A DNA stretch of 64,000 bases, from positions 1 through 64,000 of the forward strand of contig NZ_JAKVBC010000026.1 of the NCBI RefSeq assembly GCF_022447245.1, read 5' to 3'. The first letter of the stretch is position 1; each line of letters begins with the position of its first letter. This document shows positions 9,775-19,478 of the stretch, piece after piece. The notes beneath the pieces were generated by a model. It was not told the DNA's origin. It saw only the letters and a list, made by a program, of their open reading frames with translations, and searched no databases. This DNA is from Kordia sp. Lineage in GTDB: Bacteria; Bacteroidota; Bacteroidia; Flavobacteriales; Flavobacteriaceae. The translations under genes were made by a program, and so were the position numbers.

Positions 9775-11445
9775 TTAAATTCCCTTTGGAATAGCGTCAA
9801 TTAATTTTTGTGTGTAGGAAGATTTTGGATTGGCATAAATAGCATCTGCTTCGCCCAATTCTTCAATTTTTCCAGCATTCATGACCAATAACTGATCAGA
9901 AATGTATTTAACAACTGCCAAATCGTGAGAAATAAAAATATATGTAAAGCCAAAATTATCTTTCAGCTCATTTAAAAGATTCAATACTTGTGCTTGCACC
10001 GAAATATCCAAAGCTGAAACCGATTCGTCACAAATAATCAACTTTGGTTGTAATGCAATAGTTCTAGCAATTCCAATACGTTGACGTTGTCCGCCCGAAA
10101 ACTCATGTGGATATCTTCCGTAATGGGAAGCATCTAAACCGACACGCTCAAGCAACTCAATAACTTTCTCCTTACGTTCGGCATCATTGGCGTACAAACC
10201 GTGCACTTTCATAGGTTCCAAAATGGCAGTTCCGACAGGAATTCTAGGATTTAGCGAAGCAAAAGGATCTTGAAAAATAATTTGAATCTCTTTTCGCAAA
10301 CTACGAATTTCGCTTTTAGACAACTTGGTAATATCTTGTCCCTTATATAGAATTTCACCTTCGGTAGCCGTGTGCAATTGCAAGATAGTATTTCCTAAGG
10401 TAGATTTCCCGCAACCAGATTCGCCTACCAAGCCAAGCGTTTCGCCTTCATATAAAGAAAAGCTAACATCGTTTACGGCTTTCACTTCCGTAGATTTTCC
10501 AAAAATACCTGCTTTACTAAAAAACGACTTCGATACATTTTTCACCTTTAAAATGGGCGCTTTTTCGTAAATAGACTCATGACGAAGTTTTCGTGCTGCT
10601 GAAGAAACGATTACATTTGAAACCGTACCAGCTAATACATCTTGAATTGTTGGAAGCTTTTGTAAACGAACGTCCAAAGAAGGTTTGGACTGCAATAAAG
10701 CTTTAGTATATTTATGTGTAGGATTGGAAAAAATAGTTTTAGTATCTCCATGCTCTACAATATCTCCTTTATACATGACCACTATTCTATCGGCGATTTC
10801 GCTGACCAATGACAAATCGTGCGAAATAAAAATAATGCCCATTTCTGTTTCTTGCTGCAACTCTTTCAACAACAAAATGATTTCCTTCTGAACCGTTACA
10901 TCTAAGGCAGTCGTAGGTTCATCAGCAATTAGTAATTTTGGTTTGCAAGCAATGGCCATAGCAATCATAACACGTTGTTTTTGCCCACCGCTCAATTGAT
11001 GCGGATACGATCGATACATTTGATCAACACGTGGCAACTTCACTTTTTCAAAAAGTGATAAAACTGTTGCTTTGACCTCTTTTTTTGTGCAGAATTTATG
11101 TTGTAGTAATACTTCCTCTACTTGTTTTCCACAGGTCATAGATGGATTTAACGAACTCATAGGTTCTTGAAAAATCATAGAAATTTCATTCCCGCGTAAA
11201 CGTTGAAAGGCTTTATGAGAAAGAGAAATTAAATTTTCATTGTTATATACAATTTCACCAGTAATCGTAGTATTTTTTGAAGGTAATAAACCTAAAACTG
11301 CCAAAGAAGAAACCGATTTCCCACTACCAGATTCGCCAACGATTCCTAAAATTTCGTTAGAGGTAACGGTATATGAAATTCCATGTATCAATTCATTACC
11401 TTTAAAAGCAATGCTGAGATTTTGTATGTCTAATAAAGTATGCAT
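9775..11445 (-). CDS. ABC transporter, two fused ATP-binding domains (dipeptide/oligopeptide type)
   Basis: 556 aa with two complete nucleotide-binding domains. Domain 1 has Walker A 'GESGSGKS', signature 'LSGGQKQR' and Walker B 'LLIADEPTTALD'. Domain 2 has 'GESGCGKS', 'FSGGQRQR' and 'LIICDESVSALD'. Both carry the oligopeptide-family C-terminal extension. The layout matches YejF/GsiA-like proteins that energise peptide permeases. No permease or binding protein gene is adjacent, which is common in Flavobacteriia. A TAnnTTTG box (TATTTTTG) lies on the minus strand at 11450-11457, only a few bases before the ATG. It lies upstream of the two peptide genes on the same strand; a role in their export is not indicated. 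Confidence 0.9.
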   Translation of the reverse strand: MHTLLDIQNLSIAFKGNELIHGISYTVTSNEILGIVGESGSGKSVSSLAVLGLLPSKNTTITGEIVYNNENLISLSHKAFQRLRGNEISMIFQEPMSSLNPSMTCGKQVEEVLLQHKFCTKKEVKATVLSLFEKVKLPRVDQMYRSYPHQLSGGQKQRVMIAMAIACKPKLLIADEPTTALDVTVQKEIILLLKELQQETEMGIIFISHDLSLVSEIADRIVVMYKGDIVEHGDTKTIFSNPTHKYTKALLQSKPSLDVRLQKLPTIQDVLAGTVSNVIVSSAARKLRHESIYEKAPILKVKNVSKSFFSKAGIFGKSTEVKAVNDVSFSLYEGETLGLVGESGCGKSTLGNTILQLHTATEGEILYKGQDITKLSKSEIRSLRKEIQIIFQDPFASLNPRIPVGTAILEPMKVHGLYANDAERKEKVIELLERVGLDASHYGRYPHEFSGGQRQRIGIARTIALQPKLIICDESVSALDISVQAQVLNLLNELKDNFGFTYIFISHDLAVVKYISDQLLVMNAGKIEELGEADAIYANPKSSYTQKLIDAIPKGI

Positions 11446-11589
11446 TTCTCAAAAATACGGAAACAATTTAACCTGCTAAAATAGTATTTAAAAAGTACTT
11501 TAAGTCCTCTTTTTAAGTAAAATAAGTAAGGTTTTAATGTAGTTTTTAACTTTAAAATGTGTGATTTGTAAGAATTTCTTAATAAAAGC

Positions 11590-11606
11590 TGTATTTCGTC
11601 GAAAAA
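11590..11606 (+). promoter_or_regulatory. Candidate shared upstream motif, copy 2
   Basis: TGTATTTCGTCGAAAAA, one mismatch from the copy at 3429, lies about 180 bases before the S8 protease start. The rest of the gap 11446-11788 is A/T-rich with no gene that I can see. Confidence 0.35.
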
Positions 11607-11788
11607 TTATTTAAATGCTTACATAATTCACAAAAAATTAACACTTTTGCAACGTTTTAATGAAGATAAGTCAAAGATTGTCATTTAAAAATACATTATC
11701 TATACTATAGTCACCGCATAGTATATTCAGTCCATAGGTTTACTTTTTTGAGACGCAATTATTAACCTAATAACAACCAAAATCACAC

Positions 11789-14700
11789 ATGAAAAACAAG
11801 TACCTATCGCTAGGCTTTCTAGCCTTTTGGGTATTTTTTGCTCAGTCTTCCATTGCACAGACAGATGCAGAAAAGCAAAAAATTATCCAATCGTATGATC
11901 AAGGAAAATTAAGTGCTATTGAAGTTTCATTTCAAAACAAAGCACAAACAGAAAAAGAAGAGGCTTACAGGATTGCGATTCAGCAAGGCTGGGAAGTAAA
12001 AATTCAAACACCAGACGGAAGATTTTTAGAACTACAAAAAGTAGTAGATGGGCAACCTATATATTACACCACTTTCAATGTAGATGCAGCAAGATCTACA
12101 AGGACGAATCACTTAAATTCTGGCGGATCATTAGGACTCAACCTAATGGGACAAAACATGACAGCTCATATATGGGATGGTGGAGTTGCTAGGGCATCTC
12201 ACCAAGAATACGACGGTCCTGGAGGAAACAATCGTTTTTCTACAGGTGATTCTGGATCATTAAATTTTCATGCTGCACACGTAACGGGAACTATCATGGC
12301 TTCAGGAGTACAACCTGCTGCTAAAGGAATGGCACCACATACAAGGGCTGTTGGTTATGACTGGAACAGTGACAAATCTGAAGCTACAGCTGAAGCAGCT
12401 GGTGGAATGCTTGTTTCTAATCACTCTTACGGATTTAGAGGTGATTTAGTTCCTGACTATTACTTCGGAGCTTATATCACAGAATCAAGAGATTGGGATC
12501 AAATACTTTTCAATGCACCCAATTATTTAATGGTTGTTGCTGCTGGAAATGATGGAAATCAGAACAGTTATAACGGGAATCCATTAGCAGGAAATAGTTC
12601 TTATGATAAGTTAACAGGGCATTCTACTGCTAAAAATAACTTAGTTGTTGCAAACGCACAAGATGCAAATATCGATGGAAGTGGGAATTTGATTTCTGTT
12701 TCAATCAATAGCTCAAGTAGTGAAGGACCAACAGATGATTACCGTATAAAACCTGATATCACTGGAAATGGTACAGGAGTATATTCAACGTATCAAAATA
12801 GTGACACTGCATACAACTCAATCACAGGAACGTCAATGGCATCACCTAATGTAGCAGGATCTGTATTATTGTTACAACAACATTATAATAACACCAACGG
12901 TTCATTTGCAAGGGCTGCTACGGTAAAAGGACTTGTTTTACACACAGCAGATGATGCTGGACCTTCAGGGCCAGATGCTGTTTACGGATGGGGATTGATG
13001 AACGCTAAGCGTGCTGCAGAAGCCATTTCTGATAACGGAAATGAATCTAGAGTTGAACAATTGACGTTGACTTCTGGTCAATCGTATACGATTACAGTTG
13101 ATTCAGATGGAACAAGTCCATTGTTAGCATCTATTTCTTGGACTGACCGTCCTGGAACTGCTACAACAGCGACAAACTCATCAACGCCTGTGTTAGTGAA
13201 TGATTTAGATATTAGAGTAACTAAAGGAGGAACATCTTACAATCCTTGGAGATTAACAGGTGTTAATTCAAATGGAACAGGAGACAATTCTGTAGATCCT
13301 TATGAAAGAGTAGATGTTTCAGGAGCTTCAGGAACTTATACAATTACAGTAACACACAAAGGCTCTTTAGTTGGCGGAAGTCAAGACTTTTCTTTAATTG
13401 TAACTGGATTAACAGGAACACCTGTAGTTTGTAATGCAACGACACCAACTGGAGTTGCTGCTTCTAATATTACTACATCTAGTGCTGATATAGACTGGAA
13501 TACAGTAACTGCTGCCACATATGATGTCCGATATAGAGTCTCGGGAACATCAGCATGGACTACAAGCTCAGAAACTTCAAACTCAACAAGTTTAACAGGA
13601 TTGGCTGCGAGTACTTCCTATCAAGTACAAGTACGTAGCGTGTGTCCAAGTGGTAACTCTTCATATAGTTCATCCACTACATTTACAACTGCAGCAGCAC
13701 CTGTATTTTGTTCTGGTGGTATTTCAACATTTCCATATAGTGAAGGATTTGAAGCAAATGACGGTTGGACACAAGTTGGTGGAGATGATGGTGATTGGTA
13801 CCGCGGAAGTGGAAGCACACCATCAAGTAACACAGGACCTTCAGGAGCAGTACAAGGTTCTAATTACTTATTTTTGGAAGCATCTACAAACGGAAGCGCA
13901 GGACAAATTGGAAACAATGCAACAGCAATTTTAGAAAGTGATTGTTTTGATCTTTCTGGAAAAACATCAGCTTCGTTTAGTTTCCAAAATCATATGTATG
14001 GAACTGCCGTAGGCACATTAACAGTGCAAGCATCTACCGATGGTGCTTCATGGTCAAATTTATGGACAGATTCTGGAAGTCAAGGAAATCAATGGAATTC
14101 CGTTTCTATTAACTTAAGTGCTTATTTGGGACAACAATTTAAATTGAGAATCGTGGGTACTACTGGAAACGGTTGGTCTAGTGATATCGCTATTGATGAC
14201 TTATCATTGACAGCATCAGGCGGTGGAGGAGATCCTGACCCAGGAAGTTGTGCAGGTGAAGTTTCATCATACCCTTACAGTGAAAGTTTTGAAAATACAT
14301 TTGGAGCATGGACACAATCAACAGCAGACGATATTAACTGGAGTATAACATCAGGAGGAACACCTTCAAATAATACAGGACCTAGTTCAGCAACAGAAGG
14401 ATCATACTATACATTTGTTGAGGCTTCTGGAAATGGCACAGGATACCCAAACAAACAAGCAATTTTGAATTCTCCTTGTTTCGATTTAGGTGGAGAAACA
14501 CAAGCTACTTTTGCTTTTAGTTACCACATGTTTGGATCATCTGACATGGGAAGTATCTCTTTAGAAGCTAGTGATGACGATGGAGCAACTTGAACATCGT
14601 TGTGGAGTGAAACTGGAAATCAAGGTAACTCTTGGCAAACTGCTAGTGTAGATTTAGCTGCATATGTCGGGGGAACTGTTCAATTACGTTTCAACAGAAT

Positions 14701-15382
14701 TACAGGTGGTACTTGGCAAGCAGATATCGCTATTGATGGCGTAAGTCTCTCTACTAGTGGCGGCGGTGGTCCATCTTGTTCTAATGTATCATTATCAATC
14801 ACATTTGATAACTACCCAGAAGAAACAAGCTGGGAAATTACGAATAGCTCAGGAACAGTAGTAGCTTCTGGAGGAACGTATGCTTCTCAACCAGACGGAT
14901 CAACATTAACTATTGATGCTGGATGTTTAGATGATGGATGTTATGACTTTACAATCAGAGATTCGTACGGAGATGGAATTTGCTGTGCATATGGTAATGG
15001 TTCATTCACGCTGACAAATAGTGATACTGGTGCTACATTAGCTTCTGGAGGATCATTTACAACATCAGATACGACTAACTTCTGTTTATCAGCTTCTGGT
15101 TCAACTTCGACAAACAATTATGTGACTACAACAAGTGACAATAGATTTGACTCTTCTCTTGAAGTTCGTATCTATCCAAATCCTGTAAAAGGAGCTACAC
15201 TAAATGTAATTACTGCACAAGATAATGCAAGTTACACGATCACTAATATGGTTGGACAACAAGTAGCAAAAGGAAATATAAACTCAGGAGCTATCAATGT
15301 TCAAAAATTAAAAGCAGGTGTATATATGATTCAAATTAATGCTGGATCACAAACCGTAACTAAGAAATTTATTAAACAATAA
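11789..15382 (+). pseudogene. T9SS-secreted S8 serine protease, interrupted by one TGA
   Basis: The full frame is 1198 codons with one internal stop, TGA at 14591-14593 (codon 935). The aligned repeat upstream has Trp there ('DGASWSNLW' against 'DGAT*TSLW'), so TGG to TGA is likely. The signal peptide is residues 1 to about 24. The S8 triad is Asp130 ('HIWDGG'), His161 ('FHAAHVTG', instead of HGTHV) and Ser349 ('GTSMASP'). Then come an FN3 domain, two MAM-like domains (about 650-810 and 825-990), the 'DSYGDGICC' domain shared with the metalloprotease, and a T9SS sorting domain from 'VRIYPNPVKG'. Everything after mid-MAM2 is in frame from 14600. Without readthrough the product keeps the protease but loses its T9SS signal. 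Confidence 0.85.
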
Positions 15383-15414
15383 ATAACTAATAAATAAATT
15401 TAGAGTGCTTTAAA

Positions 15415-15444
15415 GGTCCAAACATTCGTGTTTGGGCTTTTTTA
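15415..15444 (+). terminator. Terminator after the S8 protease
   Basis: GTCCAAAC / GTTTGGGC with a 6-base loop is followed by seven T. The stem and T run are in the standard position 33 bases after the stop. Confidence 0.75.
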
Positions 15445-15900
15445 TATGTTCTTTTTTGAGGAAATTCTTCAAACTTCAAAAAGTACAATTCTTAGTTCTT
15501 TTTTTTGTAGCGTAAAAACTTGCATTCCCTGTGATCTTTATAATCTAATAATCGCACAAATCACAAATCATATAATTCGTAATAAAAAGAATTCACGCAG
15601 TCTTAGACTATCCAGTAGCAATTACTTCACTAATTTTACCTTTTGTTCTAAACTTGGGAAGCTCTTTGCAATCGTATTTTATTTATCAATAGCAACAGGT
15701 GTAGAAGCGTTTGTTTTAACATTTTTGTTGACAAATCACCTTTTTGGTGTGTTTCGTATCATTTCTTGTTAGACTTCGAAGTCGGAACAGTATTTATTAC
15801 GGCACCTTTTATTTTAGAGGAATAGACGCGTATTACTATTACTATTGGATAAATGGAATTGCAGTACTTATAGTCGTTAGTTTATACAAGCTAGAATTGT
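15445..15900 (+). pseudogene. Possible remnant of a membrane protein
   Basis: There is no intact gene between 15383 and 16027. Two short hydrophobic pieces in different frames, 'FAIVFYLSIATGVEAFVLTF' near 15670 and 'YYYYYWINGIAVLIVVSLYK' near 15820, look like transmembrane segments separated by stops and shifts. I cannot name a family. It may equally be chance in A/T-rich spacer DNA. Confidence 0.2.
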
Positions 15901-16027
15901 AAGAATAGATGCTAAAAATAGACAGGTTAAATAAGAATAAAATCCTTTCGTAGAATATATTCTTATTGAATTATTTGAGTTTAGTTAAGAATCTAAAAGC
16001 GAAGCACCCAAAAACCCAACACCTGAC

Positions 16028-16741
16028 TTAAACATGCAACACTTCATCATCTTCTAACAATCCTTCATTGCGGAGTCTAAGTAAAATTTGCGCTACAGCA
16101 ATGACATCTTTTTCACAATAGGTAATGATACGATCAATATCACCTTCTTTATAAAAAACATCACGCACTTGGCTACCATCAATATCATCTTTTGGAGAAG
16201 GAATTCCTAATACTTTGGTCATTAAACGCAACGAAGTATAATGCTTATAATCACCAAATTTCCACAATTCCATTGTGTCTAAATGCGGAATTTCCCAAGG
16301 TTTCTTACCAAACAAATTCAATTTAAACGGCAAGGTAATTCGATTGATAATCATACGACGTGCAATGTATGGAAAGTCAAATTCCTTTCCATTGTGCGCA
16401 CAAAGCAAATGATGAGGTCGGTTAAAATGCGATTCGAGCAAGGCTTTAAATTCGCGTAATAATTGTTCTTCTTCTCCATGAAAAGAAGTCGTGCGAAATT
16501 GCCTAAGATCACCTTTATTGGCAAAATATCCGACTGAAATACAAATAATTTTACCAAACTCTGCCCAAATTCCTGCGCGATCATAAAACTCGTCCGCAGT
16601 AAATTCATCTTTACGTTGATAGGTAGTTTTTTGTTCCCAAAGTGTTTTTTCTTCTGCATCCAAATCGTCATAATATGGATACTCAGGAACTGTTTCTATG
16701 TCTAGAAACAAAACATTTTCTAAGTTTATTTTCTGTAACAT
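16028..16741 (-). CDS. Predicted 3'-5' exonuclease, PolB-exonuclease-like (RNase H fold)
   Basis: 237 aa. The acidic motifs of DEDD exonucleases are visible: 'LFLDIETVPEY' (motif I), 'CAHNGKEFDFPYIARR' (motif II) and 'YCEKDVIAVAQILLR' (motif III). The overall form matches the stand-alone family PF10108 (predicted 3'-5' exonuclease related to the PolB exonuclease domain), common in Bacteroidota. It probably acts in DNA repair or proofreading in the cytoplasm. The hotdog gene 38 bases upstream is on the same strand, so the two may be co-transcribed. Confidence 0.85.
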   Translation of the reverse strand: MLQKINLENVLFLDIETVPEYPYYDDLDAEEKTLWEQKTTYQRKDEFTADEFYDRAGIWAEFGKIICISVGYFANKGDLRQFRTTSFHGEEEQLLREFKALLESHFNRPHHLLCAHNGKEFDFPYIARRMIINRITLPFKLNLFGKKPWEIPHLDTMELWKFGDYKHYTSLRLMTKVLGIPSPKDDIDGSQVRDVFYKEGDIDRIITYCEKDVIAVAQILLRLRNEGLLEDDEVLHV

Positions 16742-16779
16742 ACGTCTTTATTTAGTACGTTCATGAGGAAAAAATTGTA

Positions 16780-17307
16780 CTAGGAAGACTTTGCTTGCTT
16801 ACGTTTTTGTAGCTTCTTCTTATAAAAAGCCTTTTCGGCAATATAAAGGGTTTTAATGACTTCTGCAAAAACCTGCTCTTTCGTGTTGGTGAGATAGGTT
16901 GTTTTTTTAATTGTCATTTCATGTGTTTCTACCACCTGTTTTTTGATAGCTACAATTTCTTCATCAGTAAAGGTAAATGTACAATATAGATGTTCTTTTG
17001 CAGGACGTTTGTAATTGATGGTAGCAGACTTATCCCATACTACATAATTCTCACCTAAAATTTGCACCAACTGAATCATATAAATAGGATCAGTGGCCGA
17101 AAACATACTTCCACCAAAAATGGCGCCTACATAATTTTTGTTTTTATAGCTTAATGGAACTTTGATTTTTACATGTTTCAGATCGTCACTAATTTCAATA
17201 ACTCTTGCGGTGGTTCGGCGATACATCGGTGATAAATTGAAACCATATTTAAAAATTGCCGCAGTGGACATAAATTTTTTCAAGAAGTTGGTAGCTGTTC
17301 TATACAT
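16780..17307 (-). CDS. DUF4442-type hotdog-fold protein (thioesterase-like)
   Basis: 175 aa. 'YVGAIFGGSMFSATDPIYMIQLVQILG' is the hotdog helix region of DUF4442 proteins, with the following strand 'WDKSATINYKRPA'. The family is related to acyl-CoA thioesterases, but substrate and activity are not established. The Lys-rich C-terminus is a low-complexity tail. The gene begins just after a terminator that ends the peptide gene upstream, so it should have its own promoter. Confidence 0.75.
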   Translation of the reverse strand: MYRTATNFLKKFMSTAAIFKYGFNLSPMYRRTTARVIEISDDLKHVKIKVPLSYKNKNYVGAIFGGSMFSATDPIYMIQLVQILGENYVVWDKSATINYKRPAKEHLYCTFTFTDEEIVAIKKQVVETHEMTIKKTTYLTNTKEQVFAEVIKTLYIAEKAFYKKKLQKRKQAKSS

Positions 17308-17332
17308 ACATTTAGCTTTGAGCGTTAAAGAT

Positions 17333-17365
17333 AAAAAAAACCGTTCCTAATTTAGAGACGGTTTC
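17333..17365 (-). terminator. Terminator after peptide gene C
   Basis: On the minus strand AAACCGTCTC and GAACGGTT pair around an A/T loop and are followed by eight T. It separates peptide C from the hotdog gene. Confidence 0.75.
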
Positions 17366-17389
17366 GTTGATAATTAAAGCCAAAGAAAA

Positions 17390-17545
17390 TTAATTCTCAT
17401 TTGGTCTGTGACATTGCGTTCCACATCTGGTATGAACACTTTCACAATTAATTCGGAAAAAGGATAAAAGTCCTCCATTAATGTACGCCGTTTTTTCGGT
17501 GTCAATTTTAGCAATAGTTAACTTTTTTAAATTGATTTTTTTCAA
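17390..17545 (-). CDS. GG-leader RiPP-like precursor peptide (C), 51 aa, TTG start
   Basis: The leader 'KKINLKKLTIAKID' through 'AYINGG' fits the Bacteroidota class I lanthipeptide-type leader. The 26-residue core has three Cys in 'INCESVHTRCGTQCHRPN'. No ATG stands at the expected place: the codon before 'KKIN' is TTG (17543-17545), so I set the start there. The gene abuts and overlaps the end of a decayed TPR gene in another frame, as peptide A abuts the S8 fragment. A terminator follows. Expression may be weak or lost. Confidence 0.55.
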   Translation of the reverse strand: MKKINLKKLTIAKIDTEKTAYINGGLLSFFRINCESVHTRCGTQCHRPNEN

Positions 17546-18768
17546 GTAACTTATTGCTTTTTTGTAAAAAACAAGACTTATATTCATTATTTATACTATT
17601 GAGTACATGTATTTTTTGTGGATCTAACACTTGCTCATAGCATTGACCATATTTCTCGTAATAAAAATTAGCGTTTTTATAACCCTCTATTTTTTCATAA
17701 CAATTACTCAACAATAAATAGGCATCCAATAAATTTCTGGTAGAAGAAAATTGATACTTTTTTTCAAAGCCTTTAATGGCCTTTTTTTCCAAAATAGATA
17801 GCAGTATCATATTCTTTTTTCATCAAATAATTTTTCCCTTTGTAAAGATCACACTCTAAAGAAAAACTATGAATTTTTAAAGAGTCTTGTAAGGCTTTTG
17901 CAGAACTAAAATGTTGTAAAGATTCGTCAAATGCTTTTTGATGAAAAGCAATAATTCCTTGATTTGTGAATAAATGTCCTTTTAGTCTTCGGTGAATACT
18001 TTTGTCTCTAGGACTTAATTGTTTGTGATCTAATATTTGCTGGTTGCGTTTTAACCCTTACACATCATAAATATGAGCATTATCAAGGTTTTTTAGTCTT
18101 CTATGTGCTGTAGCAATATTCAATAAGGTGGCTATGTATTCTACATCGTATTAATTATACGAATTATAATTTTTAGGATCTATTTTTTTTAGGATTTGTA
18201 AATTATTTTGATGTAATCGTAAAGCTTCTTTAAAGTCAGAAACTTCAGATTTTATCAAAGCTATATTGGCCTGAATAGATACTCTTGAGTCATTTAAATG
18301 ATATTTATGTATGGTGTCTAAAGCTCTCGAAAAACAATGATACTAAGAATAAATTTGCTGCGCGCATGAAAAATTTTGTTCCTTTTGTTTCAGGAGGAAT
18401 ACAATTTCTGTTGCGTATGCTATTGTATATTCTTGAGGCTGTTTTTGTATTGCCTTCATAGCTTTGTTGTAGTATTGATGCGCTTTTGTATACTTCTTAA
18501 GATGGTAATTGATTTTCTAAATGTTTATATGCTTCAGCTATTTCAAAGGCGTTTTTTGCGGGAGTATTCTATGTAAATATTCTAAGGCATGCGCTTCTAT
18601 GGTTGCAGCATTTTTTCAATATGATCAACAATGATATTTTTTAAATTTGATGTTGAAATCGTATCTAAACTCAATGCGAGATCCTATATTTTGAGAGTTG
18701 ATTTTAACAGAAAAAAATAAAAAGATTCCTAATAAAAGAAAAGGAAGTTTTTTAAGCGATGCTATCAT
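17508..18768 (-). pseudogene. Decayed TPR-domain protein, probably an AraC/TPR regulator missing its C-terminus
   Basis: From ATG at 18768 a signal-like start 'MIASLKKLPFLLLGIFLFF' is followed by TPR-like stretches in shifting frames, for example 'KYTKAHQYYNKAMKAIQ', 'SDFKEALRLHQNNLQILKK', 'KAFDESLQHFSSAKALQDS' and 'LLDAYLLLSNCYEKIEGYK'. At least five in-frame stops and two frameshifts occur. The layout (signal, TPR array) matches flavobacterial regulators that end in a membrane helix and an AraC HTH; that end is absent because the sequence breaks off into peptide gene C. Clearly non-functional. Confidence 0.75.
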
Positions 18769-18776
18769 TATAAATT

Positions 18777-19262
18777 TTAAAAAAGAGATTGCTGTTTTAC
18801 AGGATTTTCATGCTCTAATAACCATTTTTTGCGCCACAATCCACCAGCATAACCCGTAAGCGATCCGTCACTTCCAATAACTCTGTGGCAAGGTGCTACA
18901 ATCCATAATGGGTTTTTTCCGTTAGCAGAGGCTACAGCGCGAATTGCTTTTACATCTCCTAATTTTTTGGAGAGTTCTAAATATGAACACGTTTTTCCAA
19001 ATGGAATTTTGTTCAACTCATGCCAAACTTTTTGTTGAAAATCTGTTCCTTTTGGAGTTAGATTTAAGTTGAATTCTGTTCGTTTTCCTTCAAAATATTC
19101 TTCTAATTGACAAATACAATCTTTAAGAACTTGGGGAATATCTGCGGAATTTTCAATATTGATTTTTTCATCCAATACAGAAATTTCTTGGATACCAACT
19201 TCGTCAGAAACGACTTTAGCAATCCCTAAAGGAGTTTGAATATGTGCTGTATGTTTATTCAT
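18777..19262 (-). CDS. ogt: Methylated-DNA-[protein]-cysteine S-methyltransferase
   Basis: 161 aa from the second ATG (19262); an ATG five codons upstream (19277) is possible. The active-site motif PCHRV is present with the acceptor Cys, followed by 'IGSDGSLTGYAGG', and the DNA-binding part includes 'AIRAVASANGKNP'. It repairs O6-alkylguanine by suicidal alkyl transfer. The N-terminal part 'HIQTPLGIAKVVSDEVG' is the usual Ogt cap domain without an Ada regulatory domain. It stands 9 bases before the decayed TPR gene. Confidence 0.93.
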   Translation of the reverse strand: MNKHTAHIQTPLGIAKVVSDEVGIQEISVLDEKINIENSADIPQVLKDCICQLEEYFEGKRTEFNLNLTPKGTDFQQKVWHELNKIPFGKTCSYLELSKKLGDVKAIRAVASANGKNPLWIVAPCHRVIGSDGSLTGYAGGLWRKKWLLEHENPVKQQSLF

Positions 19263-19478
19263 CGAACTTAAACGCATAATTCATCGATAAAATGACCAAA
19301 AGTATAGATGAAATGCATTTTTTTTATAGATTTGTTATGCATGAATAATTGATATATTAACAATATTTTACAAAAAAAATTGTAATTTTATAATATATTA
19401 ATGCACAAAAAAAGAAAGTTGTTATTAGTTGGTTATTTTATTAAAGAATTTACCAATGTTAAATATACCCATTTGAAT

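Noticed and set aside
4800-15100. Tandem DNA repeats suggesting a CRISPR or satellite
   Set aside because: The similarity comes from repeated FN3, MAM and C-terminal protein domains in two genes; there are no regular direct repeats with spacers.
15428-15772. 114-codon frame on the plus strand
   Set aside because: It starts inside the terminator of the S8 protease and has no family resemblance; at most it covers a remnant of a membrane protein.
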